64,000 nucleotides of DNA from Pedobacter sp. (GTDB lineage: Bacteria; Bacteroidota; Bacteroidia; Sphingobacteriales; Sphingobacteriaceae): NCBI GenBank assembly GCA_025351765.1, contig JANXVH010000098.1:1-64000 (forward strand), given 5' to 3'. This document shows positions 7,591 through 16,130 of the stretch, in pieces (the stretch's first letter is position 1; every line of letters begins with the position of its first letter). The notes beneath the pieces were generated by a model, which was not told where the DNA came from, did no database searches, and saw nothing but the letters and a program-made list of their open reading frames with translations. Both the position numbers and the translations under genes were made by a program.

Positions 7591-9888
7591 ATGCTTAATT
7601 CTGAAACTGCTGACCCTGCCGAGCTGGCTGCAAGATTTGTAAATTATACATCTAAGCACATTTTTTTAACAGGTAAGGCAGGCACTGGCAAAACTACTTT
7701 TTTAAAGAATTTAACAGCACTTACGCACAAAAAAGCCGTGATAGCTGCGCCTACAGGAATAGCCGCAATAAATGCCGCTGGGGTAACTATACATTCGCTT
7801 TTCCAGCTCCCTTTTGGTGCTTACCTGCCAAAAGCGCCGGCTGCGGATGGAGACCATTATAACCAGCAGTACAATACCGCAAAATCTATTATCAGGCACC
7901 TGAACATGACGGCTGTAAAGCGGAAAGTGTTAACAGACATGGAGCTGCTGATTATTGATGAGGTGAGTATGCTACGTGCCGATTTGCTGGATGCGATTGA
8001 TATGGTGCTTCGCTACATCAGGAAAAAGGGAAACGAAGCTTTTGGTGGTGTGCAGGTGTTGTTTATAGGCGATTTGCACCAGTTGCCGCCGGTAGTGAAA
8101 TCGGCAGAGTGGAATTTGCTGGGTCAGTTTTATAAAAGTGCTTACTTTTTTGATGCGCAGGTGTTACAGCAGAGTCCGCCGGTCTACATAGAACTGGAAA
8201 AAATTTACCGCCAGTCTGACGATTTGTTTATTGGATTGCTGAATAATTTAAGGAACAATACGGTAAGCAATGCAGATGTGGCTTTGCTGGAGCGGCACTA
8301 TAAAGTAGACTTTAAAGCCCCTTTGGGTGACAAGTACATTACGCTAACCACTCATAATAACAAGGCCGATGAAATGAATAGGAGGAGTTTACAGGGATTG
8401 CAAGCCAGCTCTTTACTGTACAAGGCCAAAATAGAGGACGAATTTAGTGAGTTTGCCTTCCCCGCAGAAGAGACGCTGGAATTAAAAATTGGTGCGCAGG
8501 TGATGTTCATTAAGAATGACCCAACGGGTGAGCAACGTTTTTTTAACGGGAAGATTGCTACTGTTATCCGGTTGAAAGCAGATGGGATAGAAGTGCAACC
8601 TGAAGGAAGCATAGATAAGATCTTTGTTGACAAATATACCTGGAAGAACATCAGGTACACTACGGATAAAATATCTGGAGAGATCCGGGAAGATCTGATC
8701 GGCACATTTACTCAATACCCCTTAAAGCTGGCTTGGGCAATTACGGTGCATAAGAGTCAGGGTTTGACATTTGACAAAGCGATAATTGATATTGGTAATG
8801 CCTTTGCGCCTGGACAAATCTACGTGGCCTTGTCAAGGTTAAGATCGCTGAAAGGGCTCGTCCTGACTTCCCTGATATCAGGGGCGGGAATACGGCAGGA
8901 TCAGCATGTTTCTTTTTTCTCGAAGACCAAGCCCAACCAGCAAACGCTTTATGAGCAGGTAGAGCGAGAGAGCGAATTATTTTTGAAGACCTACCTGATG
9001 CAGAGTTTTGACTTAGCGGCACTGGATAATTATGTATACGACCATGTACACTCTTATACCAAAGACATCAACAAATCAGCCAAGCAGAAACACCATAAAT
9101 GGGCTGCGAAGTTGTTAGAATCTGTAATAGAAGTACGTAAAAATGCGGGTAAGTTTTTAGGACAACTGGATCGTCTATGCAGAGATGTATCTCCTTTTGG
9201 GATGCAAAACCTCATGGAGCGGGTTAAAGCTGCGGAAGGTTATTTTACCCCTTTAATGCATAATTTCTCTGAGCATATTTTTGAGCGCATGGAGCTGGTA
9301 AAGCAAGATAAGCAGGTACTGGAGTTTTTAGCCGAGCTGCTGGAAATGGAAGCGCTATTTTATGATTGCTTTAAGCGGATGAAGAAAGCGCCGGCCCTGC
9401 TTGAAGCTGTAATAGAGAAAAGGGATTTTAAGCGTGCAGATGCTGATGCTTTGATAGATGTTGCAGAAAGAGGGAAAAGGATGCTGCGTGTATTTGCTAT
9501 GGAGGGGACAATTGATTTTACACAGAAGAAGGTTGTCAGGGCAAAAGTGACAAAAGCTAAGAAGATTACTGATGCAAAGGAACCGAAACAAGATACCAAA
9601 GAACTTTCGCTTCAATTGTTTAAAGAAGGCAAGAACATCATTGAAATTGCGGCATCTCGTAATATGGCGGAAAGTACAATTGAGGGCCATCTAGCACATT
9701 ATGTAGCCAAGCAGGAGATTGCTGGCAAAGATCTGATCGGTGCAGGTAAGCTGGACAAGATACTGAAGACGATAAAAGAATTAAAGTCTATGCAAACGAA
9801 TGCCATTAGGGATAAGCTGGGGCGCGAGTATAGTTTCGGCGAGATTAAGATAGGTATTGCAGCGTATCTTGCCGAAGGCGATACCTAA
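7591..9888 (+). CDS. Pif1/RecD-like ATP-dependent DNA helicase with C-terminal HTH
   Basis: The 765-residue protein starts with an SF1B helicase core: Walker A GKAGTGKT at 28-35, Walker B LLIIDEVSML near 119-127, Gln motif GDLHQLPPV, and late motif WAITVHKSQGLTFD followed by YVALSRLRS. The C-terminal third is helical and ends with a helix-turn-helix (LFKEGKNIIEIAASRNMAESTI region), as in Bacteroidota RecD-like helicases with an HTH_40 tail. It probably acts in DNA repair or replication-fork processing. I prefer the ATG at 7591 over the TTG two codons earlier. It converges on dapF with overlapping stop codons. Confidence 0.9.
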   Translation: MLNSETADPAELAARFVNYTSKHIFLTGKAGTGKTTFLKNLTALTHKKAVIAAPTGIAAINAAGVTIHSLFQLPFGAYLPKAPAADGDHYNQQYNTAKSIIRHLNMTAVKRKVLTDMELLIIDEVSMLRADLLDAIDMVLRYIRKKGNEAFGGVQVLFIGDLHQLPPVVKSAEWNLLGQFYKSAYFFDAQVLQQSPPVYIELEKIYRQSDDLFIGLLNNLRNNTVSNADVALLERHYKVDFKAPLGDKYITLTTHNNKADEMNRRSLQGLQASSLLYKAKIEDEFSEFAFPAEETLELKIGAQVMFIKNDPTGEQRFFNGKIATVIRLKADGIEVQPEGSIDKIFVDKYTWKNIRYTTDKISGEIREDLIGTFTQYPLKLAWAITVHKSQGLTFDKAIIDIGNAFAPGQIYVALSRLRSLKGLVLTSLISGAGIRQDQHVSFFSKTKPNQQTLYEQVERESELFLKTYLMQSFDLAALDNYVYDHVHSYTKDINKSAKQKHHKWAAKLLESVIEVRKNAGKFLGQLDRLCRDVSPFGMQNLMERVKAAEGYFTPLMHNFSEHIFERMELVKQDKQVLEFLAELLEMEALFYDCFKRMKKAPALLEAVIEKRDFKRADADALIDVAERGKRMLRVFAMEGTIDFTQKKVVRAKVTKAKKITDAKEPKQDTKELSLQLFKEGKNIIEIAASRNMAESTIEGHLAHYVAKQEIAGKDLIGAGKLDKILKTIKELKSMQTNAIRDKLGREYSFGEIKIGIAAYLAEGDT

Positions 9889-10670
9889 AAGGTAAGTTCT
9901 CCTTCGAAAACTTTTTCTGCCGGCCCGCATAAAAATACATTCGTAAAATGAATGCCATTATAATCGAATTCAATACGCAAGTCGCCCCCAAGTACTTTAA
10001 CTGGAGTTTTGATGTGGCCGGTTTGTCCATTTTGTTTTGCCATAGATAAAGCTGCTGCGGTAACGCCAGTGCCACAGGCGTAAGTCTCGTCTTCCACACC
10101 GCGTTCAAAAGTGCGTACAAATAGATGATCGCCTTGATCTTCCACAAAGTTGACATTGATGCCTTCTGCTTTATAAATGGTGTTATTTCGGATTTCGTAT
10201 CCTTTATGGTAAACATCAAGGTGCTCAAGATCTGTCACTTCCTTAACATAATGCGGCGAACCGGTATTTAATACGAAGGCATCCCCATCGCTGTTAATGG
10301 TGTCAATGTCTATCATCTGCAGGTCAACCCAATTACCTGTTTCTGAAATTTTGGCATAATGCGGGCCATCTACCGCAAGGAAGTTAGTTTCCTGTTCGAT
10401 TATTCCAAGGTGTTTAGCAAAAGCTACGATACACCTGCCACCGTTGCCACACATGCTGCCCGGCCTGCCATTTGCATTAAAATAGCGCATTTCAAAATCA
10501 TAGTCGGGATGGGTAGTCAGGAACATTAATCCATCGGCACCAATACCAAAACGCCTGTTACACAGTTGAGCGACCCTATCATAATCAATATTTTTGATAG
10601 GTGATTTTCGATGATCAATCAGGATAAAATCATTACCTGCGCCTTGATATTTATAGAAATGAATATTCAT
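9885..10670 (-). CDS. dapF: Diaminopimelate epimerase
   Basis: The 261-residue enzyme interconverts LL- and meso-diaminopimelate, the last step before lysine and a precursor of peptidoglycan. The two active-site cysteines lie in MCGNGGRC (first half) and ACGTGVTAAA (second half). The N-terminus KYQGAGNDFILID is also diagnostic. The length is normal for the family. The gene stands alone on the minus strand, and its TAG interlocks with the TAA of the helicase (CTAA, 9885-9888). Confidence 0.96.
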   Translation of the reverse strand: MNIHFYKYQGAGNDFILIDHRKSPIKNIDYDRVAQLCNRRFGIGADGLMFLTTHPDYDFEMRYFNANGRPGSMCGNGGRCIVAFAKHLGIIEQETNFLAVDGPHYAKISETGNWVDLQMIDIDTINSDGDAFVLNTGSPHYVKEVTDLEHLDVYHKGYEIRNNTIYKAEGINVNFVEDQGDHLFVRTFERGVEDETYACGTGVTAAALSMAKQNGQTGHIKTPVKVLGGDLRIEFDYNGIHFTNVFLCGPAEKVFEGELTF

Positions 10671-10752
10671 TTTGACTAAGCTTGCCTATTTAACATAAAT
10701 TAACAGAATTCATGACCTTTAAGAGATGCAAATATCGCTAATATGGTATTAA

Positions 10753-10781
10753 ATTTGAATAAGGGAAAGAACATAAGTTTG
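10753..10781 (+). promoter_or_regulatory. Candidate promoter of htrA
   Basis: TTTG (10753-10756), 17 bases, then TAAGTTTG (10774-10781) approximates the Bacteroidota TTTG / TAnnTTTG promoter. It would give a leader of about 55 bases before the htrA start. Confidence 0.4.
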
Positions 10782-10842
10782 CAATAACGCACTTAATGTG
10801 ACTTAAAACTGTTAATAAGAAATAATACTTAACAATATATAA

Positions 10843-12372
10843 ATGAAAAGAATAGGATTAATAGTGCTGGCTGCATTTATAGGAGGTGCGGCAGCAATTG
10901 GCGGCTATAAGTTATTAGAGCCTAAAAACGAGCAACTTTCTTTTGCTGAACAACAACACGTGCTTTTTGCCAGTAACCCTAAAGTCTCCTCTGCGGGGAC
11001 AATCGATTTCGTTGAGGCCGCCGCTTCGGTATCACCGGCGGTGGTTCATATCAAAACATCATACGGATCAGGTGAAGGTAAAAGCGATTCTTCACCAGCC
11101 GATATGTTTGAAGATTTTTTTGGCGGAGGTGGAAACAGGAGGGCGCAACGTGCACCTGGAGGTGCATCAGGTTCTGGAGTGATCTTAACACCTGACGGAT
11201 ATATTGTTACCAATAACCACGTTGTGGAAAATGCAGATAAGATAGAAGTAATTCTATCTGACAGGAGAAAGGTAAGTGCAAAAGTAATCGGTAAAGATCC
11301 GAATACAGATTTGGCGCTGATTAAAGTTGATGCTACTAACCTTCCGATTGTAAAGATGGGGAATTCTGATAATGTTCAGGTAGGAGAATGGGTATTGGCA
11401 GTAGGATTTCCGCTCGACTTGCAAACTACGGTTACTGCAGGTATTGTAAGTGCGAAAGCGCGTAGTATTGGTATTTTGAACAGAACGCAGCCAAGTGAAG
11501 AAGAATTTGAAGAATACCAGAGGACAGGAAAAATCCCTTCGAAAACCAACAGCAGTATTGAATCTTACATACAAACTGATGCGGCAATTAACCCGGGTAA
11601 CAGCGGTGGGGCATTGGTTAATGCGAATGGAGAATTGGTAGGTATCAATGCCGCCATTGCATCACAAACCGGTACTAACGTAGGTTATGGCTTTGCAATA
11701 CCGGTAAACCTTGCTAAAAAGATCCTGGATGATTTTAGGAAATATGGCGAGGTGAAACGCGGTTACATTGGTGTAACATTCGATCCGCTAGACGCAGATA
11801 ACTCTACCAAATACAATGTTAAGGACATAGCTGGATTGTATGTGACTGACGTGATACCGAATAGTGGTGCTGCAGCTGCAGGATTGAAAAAGGGGGATAT
11901 TATTAAAAAAGTAGAGGGAACAGTTATTTACGATTCTCCGGATTTGCAGGAGAAAATAGGGCGTTTAAATCCTGGAGATAGGGTGCAATTGTCATACTTA
12001 AGAGATGGGCAAATGAGGAATACCAGTGTTGTCCTCAAAGGGGAGAGTATTTTAAGTAACAGGGTGGAAATAGCTAAAAGAGCCAGTGGTGCTTCTATGG
12101 AGAAACTGGGCGCGTCATTTGCCCCGCTATCACCACAAGTTAAAAATAAGTTGGGTGTTAAGAGTGGGGTAATGGTAGCAAGAACAAATACCACTGGTTT
12201 GTTTTACCAGAATGACCTAATACCGGGAACAGTAATAACCAGCATTAATGATATACAGCTAAATACCACAGAAGATGTAGCTACAGCATTGAAAAAGGTA
12301 GGCGATAAAATGAAGGTGACCGGAGTGTTACCGGATGGAACCAGGATGTCTGCCACTTTCAGCACGAAATAA
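10843..12372 (+). CDS. HtrA/DegP-family periplasmic serine protease
   Basis: The 509-residue protein has an N-terminal signal or anchor helix, a trypsin-like protease domain with catalytic triad His126 (TNNHVV), Asp156 (NTDLALI) and Ser254 (NPGNSGGAL), and two PDZ domains at about 300-390 and 415-505. A Gly-rich loop (GGGGNRRAQRAPGGASGSG) precedes the protease core. HtrA proteins degrade or refold damaged envelope proteins. The two-PDZ layout is DegP/DegQ-like. A strong hairpin terminator follows, so it is a single-gene unit. Confidence 0.95.
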   Translation: MKRIGLIVLAAFIGGAAAIGGYKLLEPKNEQLSFAEQQHVLFASNPKVSSAGTIDFVEAAASVSPAVVHIKTSYGSGEGKSDSSPADMFEDFFGGGGNRRAQRAPGGASGSGVILTPDGYIVTNNHVVENADKIEVILSDRRKVSAKVIGKDPNTDLALIKVDATNLPIVKMGNSDNVQVGEWVLAVGFPLDLQTTVTAGIVSAKARSIGILNRTQPSEEEFEEYQRTGKIPSKTNSSIESYIQTDAAINPGNSGGALVNANGELVGINAAIASQTGTNVGYGFAIPVNLAKKILDDFRKYGEVKRGYIGVTFDPLDADNSTKYNVKDIAGLYVTDVIPNSGAAAAGLKKGDIIKKVEGTVIYDSPDLQEKIGRLNPGDRVQLSYLRDGQMRNTSVVLKGESILSNRVEIAKRASGASMEKLGASFAPLSPQVKNKLGVKSGVMVARTNTTGLFYQNDLIPGTVITSINDIQLNTTEDVATALKKVGDKMKVTGVLPDGTRMSATFSTK

Positions 12373-12389
12373 TAATTGGTTGATTTTTA

Positions 12390-12427
12390 AACGGGGAAGT
12401 AATGAAAATTACTTCCCCGTTTTTTTT
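12390..12427 (+). terminator. Rho-independent terminator of htrA
   Basis: A perfect 14-bp stem (12390-12403 with 12408-12421) is closed by a GAAA tetraloop and followed by a run of T. It lies 18 bases after the htrA stop codon. Confidence 0.9.
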
Positions 12428-12526
12428 GTGTTGAGCCCGGATTAAGCCTAAATCTTAGAACGTTTCTAAATAGTTTAATTATCCAGATTTTATGTTGCGG
12501 ATCAGGGAATTAATTCTTTTATTAAA

Positions 12527-12534
12527 TACTTTTG
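12527..12534 (+). promoter_or_regulatory. Candidate -7 box TACTTTTG of the sdh operon
   Basis: This matches TAnnTTTG exactly, 28 bases before the sdhC start. No good -33 TTTG is present at the usual distance. Confidence 0.45.
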
Positions 12535-12562
12535 CACAACAACAATAAAATATAATTTCATA

Positions 12563-13243
12563 ATGGCTAGTTTCGGAAACGCTTTTTCCTCCTCCATAGG
12601 GAAAAAATTAATAATGGGTATTACCGGCCTGTTTCTTATTTCATTTTTAATTGTGCATTGTTTTATCAATTCACTTATTTTTTTAAATGATGGTGGTGTA
12701 ACGTTTAATGAGGGAGCTCATTTTATGGGTACCAACTGGGTAATACGGGCGATGGAAATCGTGCTTTTTGCCGGTTTACTGCTTCATATTTTTCAAGGCT
12801 TTAGGTTGTGGGCTTTAAACCGCGCGGCCAGACCGGTTAAATACGCAGTAAACAATGGTGCGGCAAATAGTAAATGGTACTCTCGGTCTATGGGTCTTTT
12901 GGGTACTTTGCTACTGATATTTCTGATTGTTCATGTTTCCAAATTTTGGGTTGCATCCAGGTTTACCGGTATCCCTACTAATGATGCCAATGGTAATCAT
13001 GACCTGTTTGCGCTAATGGTCGAGACCTTTAAGAACCCTGCACTTGTGGGCTTATATGTGTTCTCTATGGGGTCTTTGGCTTACCACTTGTTACATGGTT
13101 TTGCGTCTGCATTTCAAACGCTTGGCTGGAACCATAAAAAGTATACACCAATTATTAAGGCAGTAGGTGTTTGGTATGCTATAATCATCAGTTTGCTTTT
13201 TGCCGCCATGCCGCTTGCAATTCACTTTGGCCTTATTAAATAG
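12563..13243 (+). CDS. sdhC: Succinate dehydrogenase cytochrome b subunit
   Basis: This 226-residue membrane protein has about five hydrophobic helices and conserved histidines in them (LIVHCFINS, LLLHIFQGF, LIVHVSKFW, AYHLLHGFASAFQ). That is the di-haem b558 architecture of Bacillus/Wolinella-type succinate:quinone oxidoreductase, in which one polypeptide anchors the complex and no SdhD is needed. The flavoprotein gene starts 25 bases downstream. The complex sits in the inner membrane and links the citric acid cycle to menaquinone. Confidence 0.94.
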   Translation: MASFGNAFSSSIGKKLIMGITGLFLISFLIVHCFINSLIFLNDGGVTFNEGAHFMGTNWVIRAMEIVLFAGLLLHIFQGFRLWALNRAARPVKYAVNNGAANSKWYSRSMGLLGTLLLIFLIVHVSKFWVASRFTGIPTNDANGNHDLFALMVETFKNPALVGLYVFSMGSLAYHLLHGFASAFQTLGWNHKKYTPIIKAVGVWYAIIISLLFAAMPLAIHFGLIK

Positions 13244-13268
13244 TTTTAGATTTTAAGTTAAAAATAAC

Positions 13269-15248
13269 ATGGCAGAATTAAATGCTAATATACCAGAAGG
13301 TGATGTAACCGAAAAATGGACTAAGTTCCGTTCTTCAGTGCCCTTGGTAAACCCATCAAATAAAAGAAGTATTGAGGTAATCATTGTTGGATCTGGTTTG
13401 GCTGGGGCATCTGCGGCAGCAACTTTAGCTGAAATGGGATATAAAGTGAAATGCTTTTGTTTCCAAGATTCTCCAAGAAGGGCACATTCAATTGCGGCTC
13501 AGGGTGGTATCAATGCTGCAAAGAATTACCAGAATGATGGAGATAGTACTTACCGTTTATTTTACGATACAATTAAAGGAGGCGATTATAGGTCTAGAGA
13601 AGCCAACGTTTATCGCCTTGCTGAAGTAAGCGCAAATATTATAGATCAATGTGTTGCACAGGGTGTTCCGCTGGCCAGAGAATACGGAGGCTTGCTGGAT
13701 AACCGCTCTTTTGGTGGTACACAAGTACAGCGTACATTTTATGCAGCCGGACAAACCGGTCAGCAATTATTGCTGGGCGCCTATTCTGCGTTAGAGCGTC
13801 AGATTGGAATGGGTAAGGTAGAGATGTTTACCCGCCATGAGATGCTGGAAGTTGTAAAGATAGATGGTAAAGCCCGTGGTATAATTGCCCGAAATTTGAT
13901 TACAGGAGAACTGGAGCGCCATTTTGGCCATGCAGTAGTATTGGGTACAGGAGGTTACGGGAATGTATTTTATCTATCTACAAATGCAATGGGAAGCAAC
14001 GTTACGGCAGCATGGAAAGCGCACAAGCAAGGTGCTCATTTTGCAAACCCATGTTACACACAAATCCATCCTACCTGTATCCCAGTTTCGGGAGACCACC
14101 AGAGTAAGTTGACATTAATGTCAGAATCGTTGCGTAACGACGGTAGGATCTGGGTTCCAAAGAAAAAGGATGATACCAGAAAGGCTTCTGAAATACCTGA
14201 AGACGAAAGAGATTATTACTTAGAGCGACGTTATCCTGCTTTTGGTAACTTGGTACCTCGTGATGTGGCATCTCGTGCTGCTAAAGAACGTTGTGATGCC
14301 GGTTATGGAGTTGGTGCATCGAAACTGGCGGTGTATCTGGATTTTAAAGCAAATACAGAAAGATATGGCCGGATAGAAGCTTCAAAAGCTGGAATGCATA
14401 ATCCTGATAAGGAAACCTGCATGCGCTTGGGTTTGGCGGTAATTAAAGAGAAATACGGTAACCTGTTCGATATGTATGCTCAGATTACCGGGGAGAATCC
14501 GTATGAAACGCCTATGCGCATCTATCCTGCAGTGCATTATACAATGGGGGGACTTTGGGTTGACTATAACCTGATGACAACTGTTCCTGGATTATACTGT
14601 ACAGGTGAGGCTAATTTTTCTGACCACGGCGCTAATCGTTTAGGTGCCTCTGCCTTGATGCAGGGATTGGCTGATGGTTATTTCGTACTTCCATATACAA
14701 TTGGCAAATACCTTTCTCAGGAAATATCTGTAAAAGCGATACCAACCGATCATCCGGCTTTTATAGAAGCAGAAGCCAAAGCGAAAGGAATTCTGGACAC
14801 TTTAATTAATATTAAAGGAACAAAATCAGTTGACCATTTTCATAAACGCCTAGGTCATATCATGTGGGAAAAATGTGGAATGGCAAGAAACGTGGCAGGT
14901 TTAACCGAAGCAATTGCAGAAATAAGGGGTTTACGCAAAGAATTTTGGACTGAAGTACGCGTGCCAGGAACCGCTGATGAGCTTAACCCTGAATTGGAAA
15001 AAGCTGGTCGCGTGGCCGATTTTATAGAGTTGGGCGAATTGATGTGTATTGATGCATTGAACCGTAACGAAAGTTGTGGGGGTCACTTTAGAGAGGAATA
15101 CCAGACAGAAGAGGGAGAAGCATTGCGTGATGATGAGAACTATGCCTATGTTGCTGCCTGGGAGTTTAAAGAAGGCGTTAATTTTGAACTGCACAAGGAA
15201 GAGCTGAAGTTTGAAAATATCAAGGTGGCACAAAGAAGTTATAAATAG
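13269..15248 (+). CDS. sdhA: Succinate dehydrogenase/fumarate reductase flavoprotein subunit
   Basis: The 659-residue subunit has the dinucleotide fold [14 protein letters not shown] near the N-terminus and the flavin-linking region [14 protein letters not shown]. The substrate site includes [11 protein letters not shown], and the FAD-binding end of the core is [18 protein letters not shown]. It oxidises succinate to fumarate, passing electrons to FAD and then to SdhB. It is the second gene of sdhCAB and its length is typical of the Bacteroidota form. Direction of use (succinate oxidation or fumarate reduction) cannot be told from sequence. Confidence 0.96.
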   Translation: MAELNANIPEGDVTEKWTKFRSSVPLVNPSNKRSIEVIIVGSGLAGASAAATLAEMGYKVKCFCFQDSPRRAHSIAAQGGINAAKNYQNDGDSTYRLFYDTIKGGDYRSREANVYRLAEVSANIIDQCVAQGVPLAREYGGLLDNRSFGGTQVQRTFYAAGQTGQQLLLGAYSALERQIGMGKVEMFTRHEMLEVVKIDGKARGIIARNLITGELERHFGHAVVLGTGGYGNVFYLSTNAMGSNVTAAWKAHKQGAHFANPCYTQIHPTCIPVSGDHQSKLTLMSESLRNDGRIWVPKKKDDTRKASEIPEDERDYYLERRYPAFGNLVPRDVASRAAKERCDAGYGVGASKLAVYLDFKANTERYGRIEASKAGMHNPDKETCMRLGLAVIKEKYGNLFDMYAQITGENPYETPMRIYPAVHYTMGGLWVDYNLMTTVPGLYCTGEANFSDHGANRLGASALMQGLADGYFVLPYTIGKYLSQEISVKAIPTDHPAFIEAEAKAKGILDTLINIKGTKSVDHFHKRLGHIMWEKCGMARNVAGLTEAIAEIRGLRKEFWTEVRVPGTADELNPELEKAGRVADFIELGELMCIDALNRNESCGGHFREEYQTEEGEALRDDENYAYVAAWEFKEGVNFELHKEELKFENIKVAQRSYK

Positions 15249-15270
15249 TAAGTACCAAAATCTCAATATC

Positions 15271-16041
15271 ATGAGTACAGGAAATATGAACTTAACGCTG
15301 AAAGTTTGGCGTCAAAAAAATAGCAGTACCAAAGGTGCTTTAGTGGATTATAAGCTGTCGGAGATTTCTCCAGACATGTCGTTTCTGGAGATGTTTGATG
15401 TGCTCAATGAGCAGCTGATCAATAAAAATGACGAGCCGATCGTATTCGATCATGATTGTCGCGAAGGTATTTGTGGAAGTTGCTCTATGTTTATTAACGG
15501 CCGTCCGCATGGCCCCAAGGATCTGGTAACAACTTGCCAATTGCACATGCGCTCATTTAAAGATGGCGATACGATTGTTGTAGAACCATGGAGGGCAGCA
15601 GCGTTTCCGGTAATTAAGGATTTAATGGTTGATCGTACTGCGTTCGACAGGGTAGTTGCCGCAGGTGGGTTTATCTCAGTGAACACCGGCAATGCACAAG
15701 ACGCAAATGCGCTCCCTATACCAAAGAGTAAGGCAGATGCTGCATTTGAAGCTGCGGCTTGTATAGGTTGTGGAGCTTGTGTAGCCACTTGTAAGAATGC
15801 TTCGGCAATGTTATTCGTTTCAGCTAAGATTTCTCAACTGGCGCAACTGCCTCAGGGACAGCCTGAGCGATACCGCAGGGTTCAAAGTATGGTTGCCCAA
15901 ATGGATGCTGAAGGCTTTGGAAACTGTACAAATACAGGTGCCTGCGAAGCCGAATGCCCTAAAGGGATTTCACTAGAGAACATCGCAAGGATGAACAGGG
16001 ATTTTTATTCTGCAAAATTTGTATCTGAAGAAGATAATTAA
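15271..16041 (+). CDS. sdhB: Succinate dehydrogenase/fumarate reductase iron-sulfur subunit
   Basis: The 256-residue subunit carries the [2Fe-2S] ligands in CREGICGSC with a later Cys in TTCQLHM, and the [4Fe-4S]/[3Fe-4S] ligands in [11 protein letters not shown] and [15 protein letters not shown] start it at the ATG at 15271, 22 bases after sdhA. An earlier in-frame ATG at 15211 would lie inside sdhA and add 20 residues unlike the family. It carries electrons from SdhA to the haem anchor. A symmetrical terminator follows. Confidence 0.96.
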   Translation: MSTGNMNLTLKVWRQKNSSTKGALVDYKLSEISPDMSFLEMFDVLNEQLINKNDEPIVFDHDCREGICGSCSMFINGRPHGPKDLVTTCQLHMRSFKDGDTIVVEPWRAAAFPVIKDLMVDRTAFDRVVAAGGFISVNTGNAQDANALPIPKSKADAAFEAAACIGCGACVATCKNASAMLFVSAKISQLAQLPQGQPERYRRVQSMVAQMDAEGFGNCTNTGACEAECPKGISLENIARMNRDFYSAKFVSEEDN

Positions 16042-16073
16042 TAGATTTATAGGACGAGACAAGGGTACTATGC

Positions 16074-16106
16074 ACAAAACCCCGGCTAATTTAGCCGGGG
16101 TTTTGT
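16074..16106. terminator. Bidirectional terminator between sdhB and the blaR1-like gene
   Basis: Two perfectly complementary 16-base arms (16074-16089 and 16091-16106) around a single base form a GC-rich stem flanked by A and T runs on both sides, so it can terminate both converging transcripts. Confidence 0.88.
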
Positions 16107-16130
16107 GTTTCCTGAGTGTTAATTATGATA

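Noticed and set aside
9845..10228. Second minus-strand frame overlapping dapF
   Set aside because: It is out of frame with the dapF catalytic motifs and has no family features.
15211..15270. Upstream extension of sdhB
   Set aside because: It would overlap the end of sdhA and adds residues not seen in the family. The ATG at 15271 is better.
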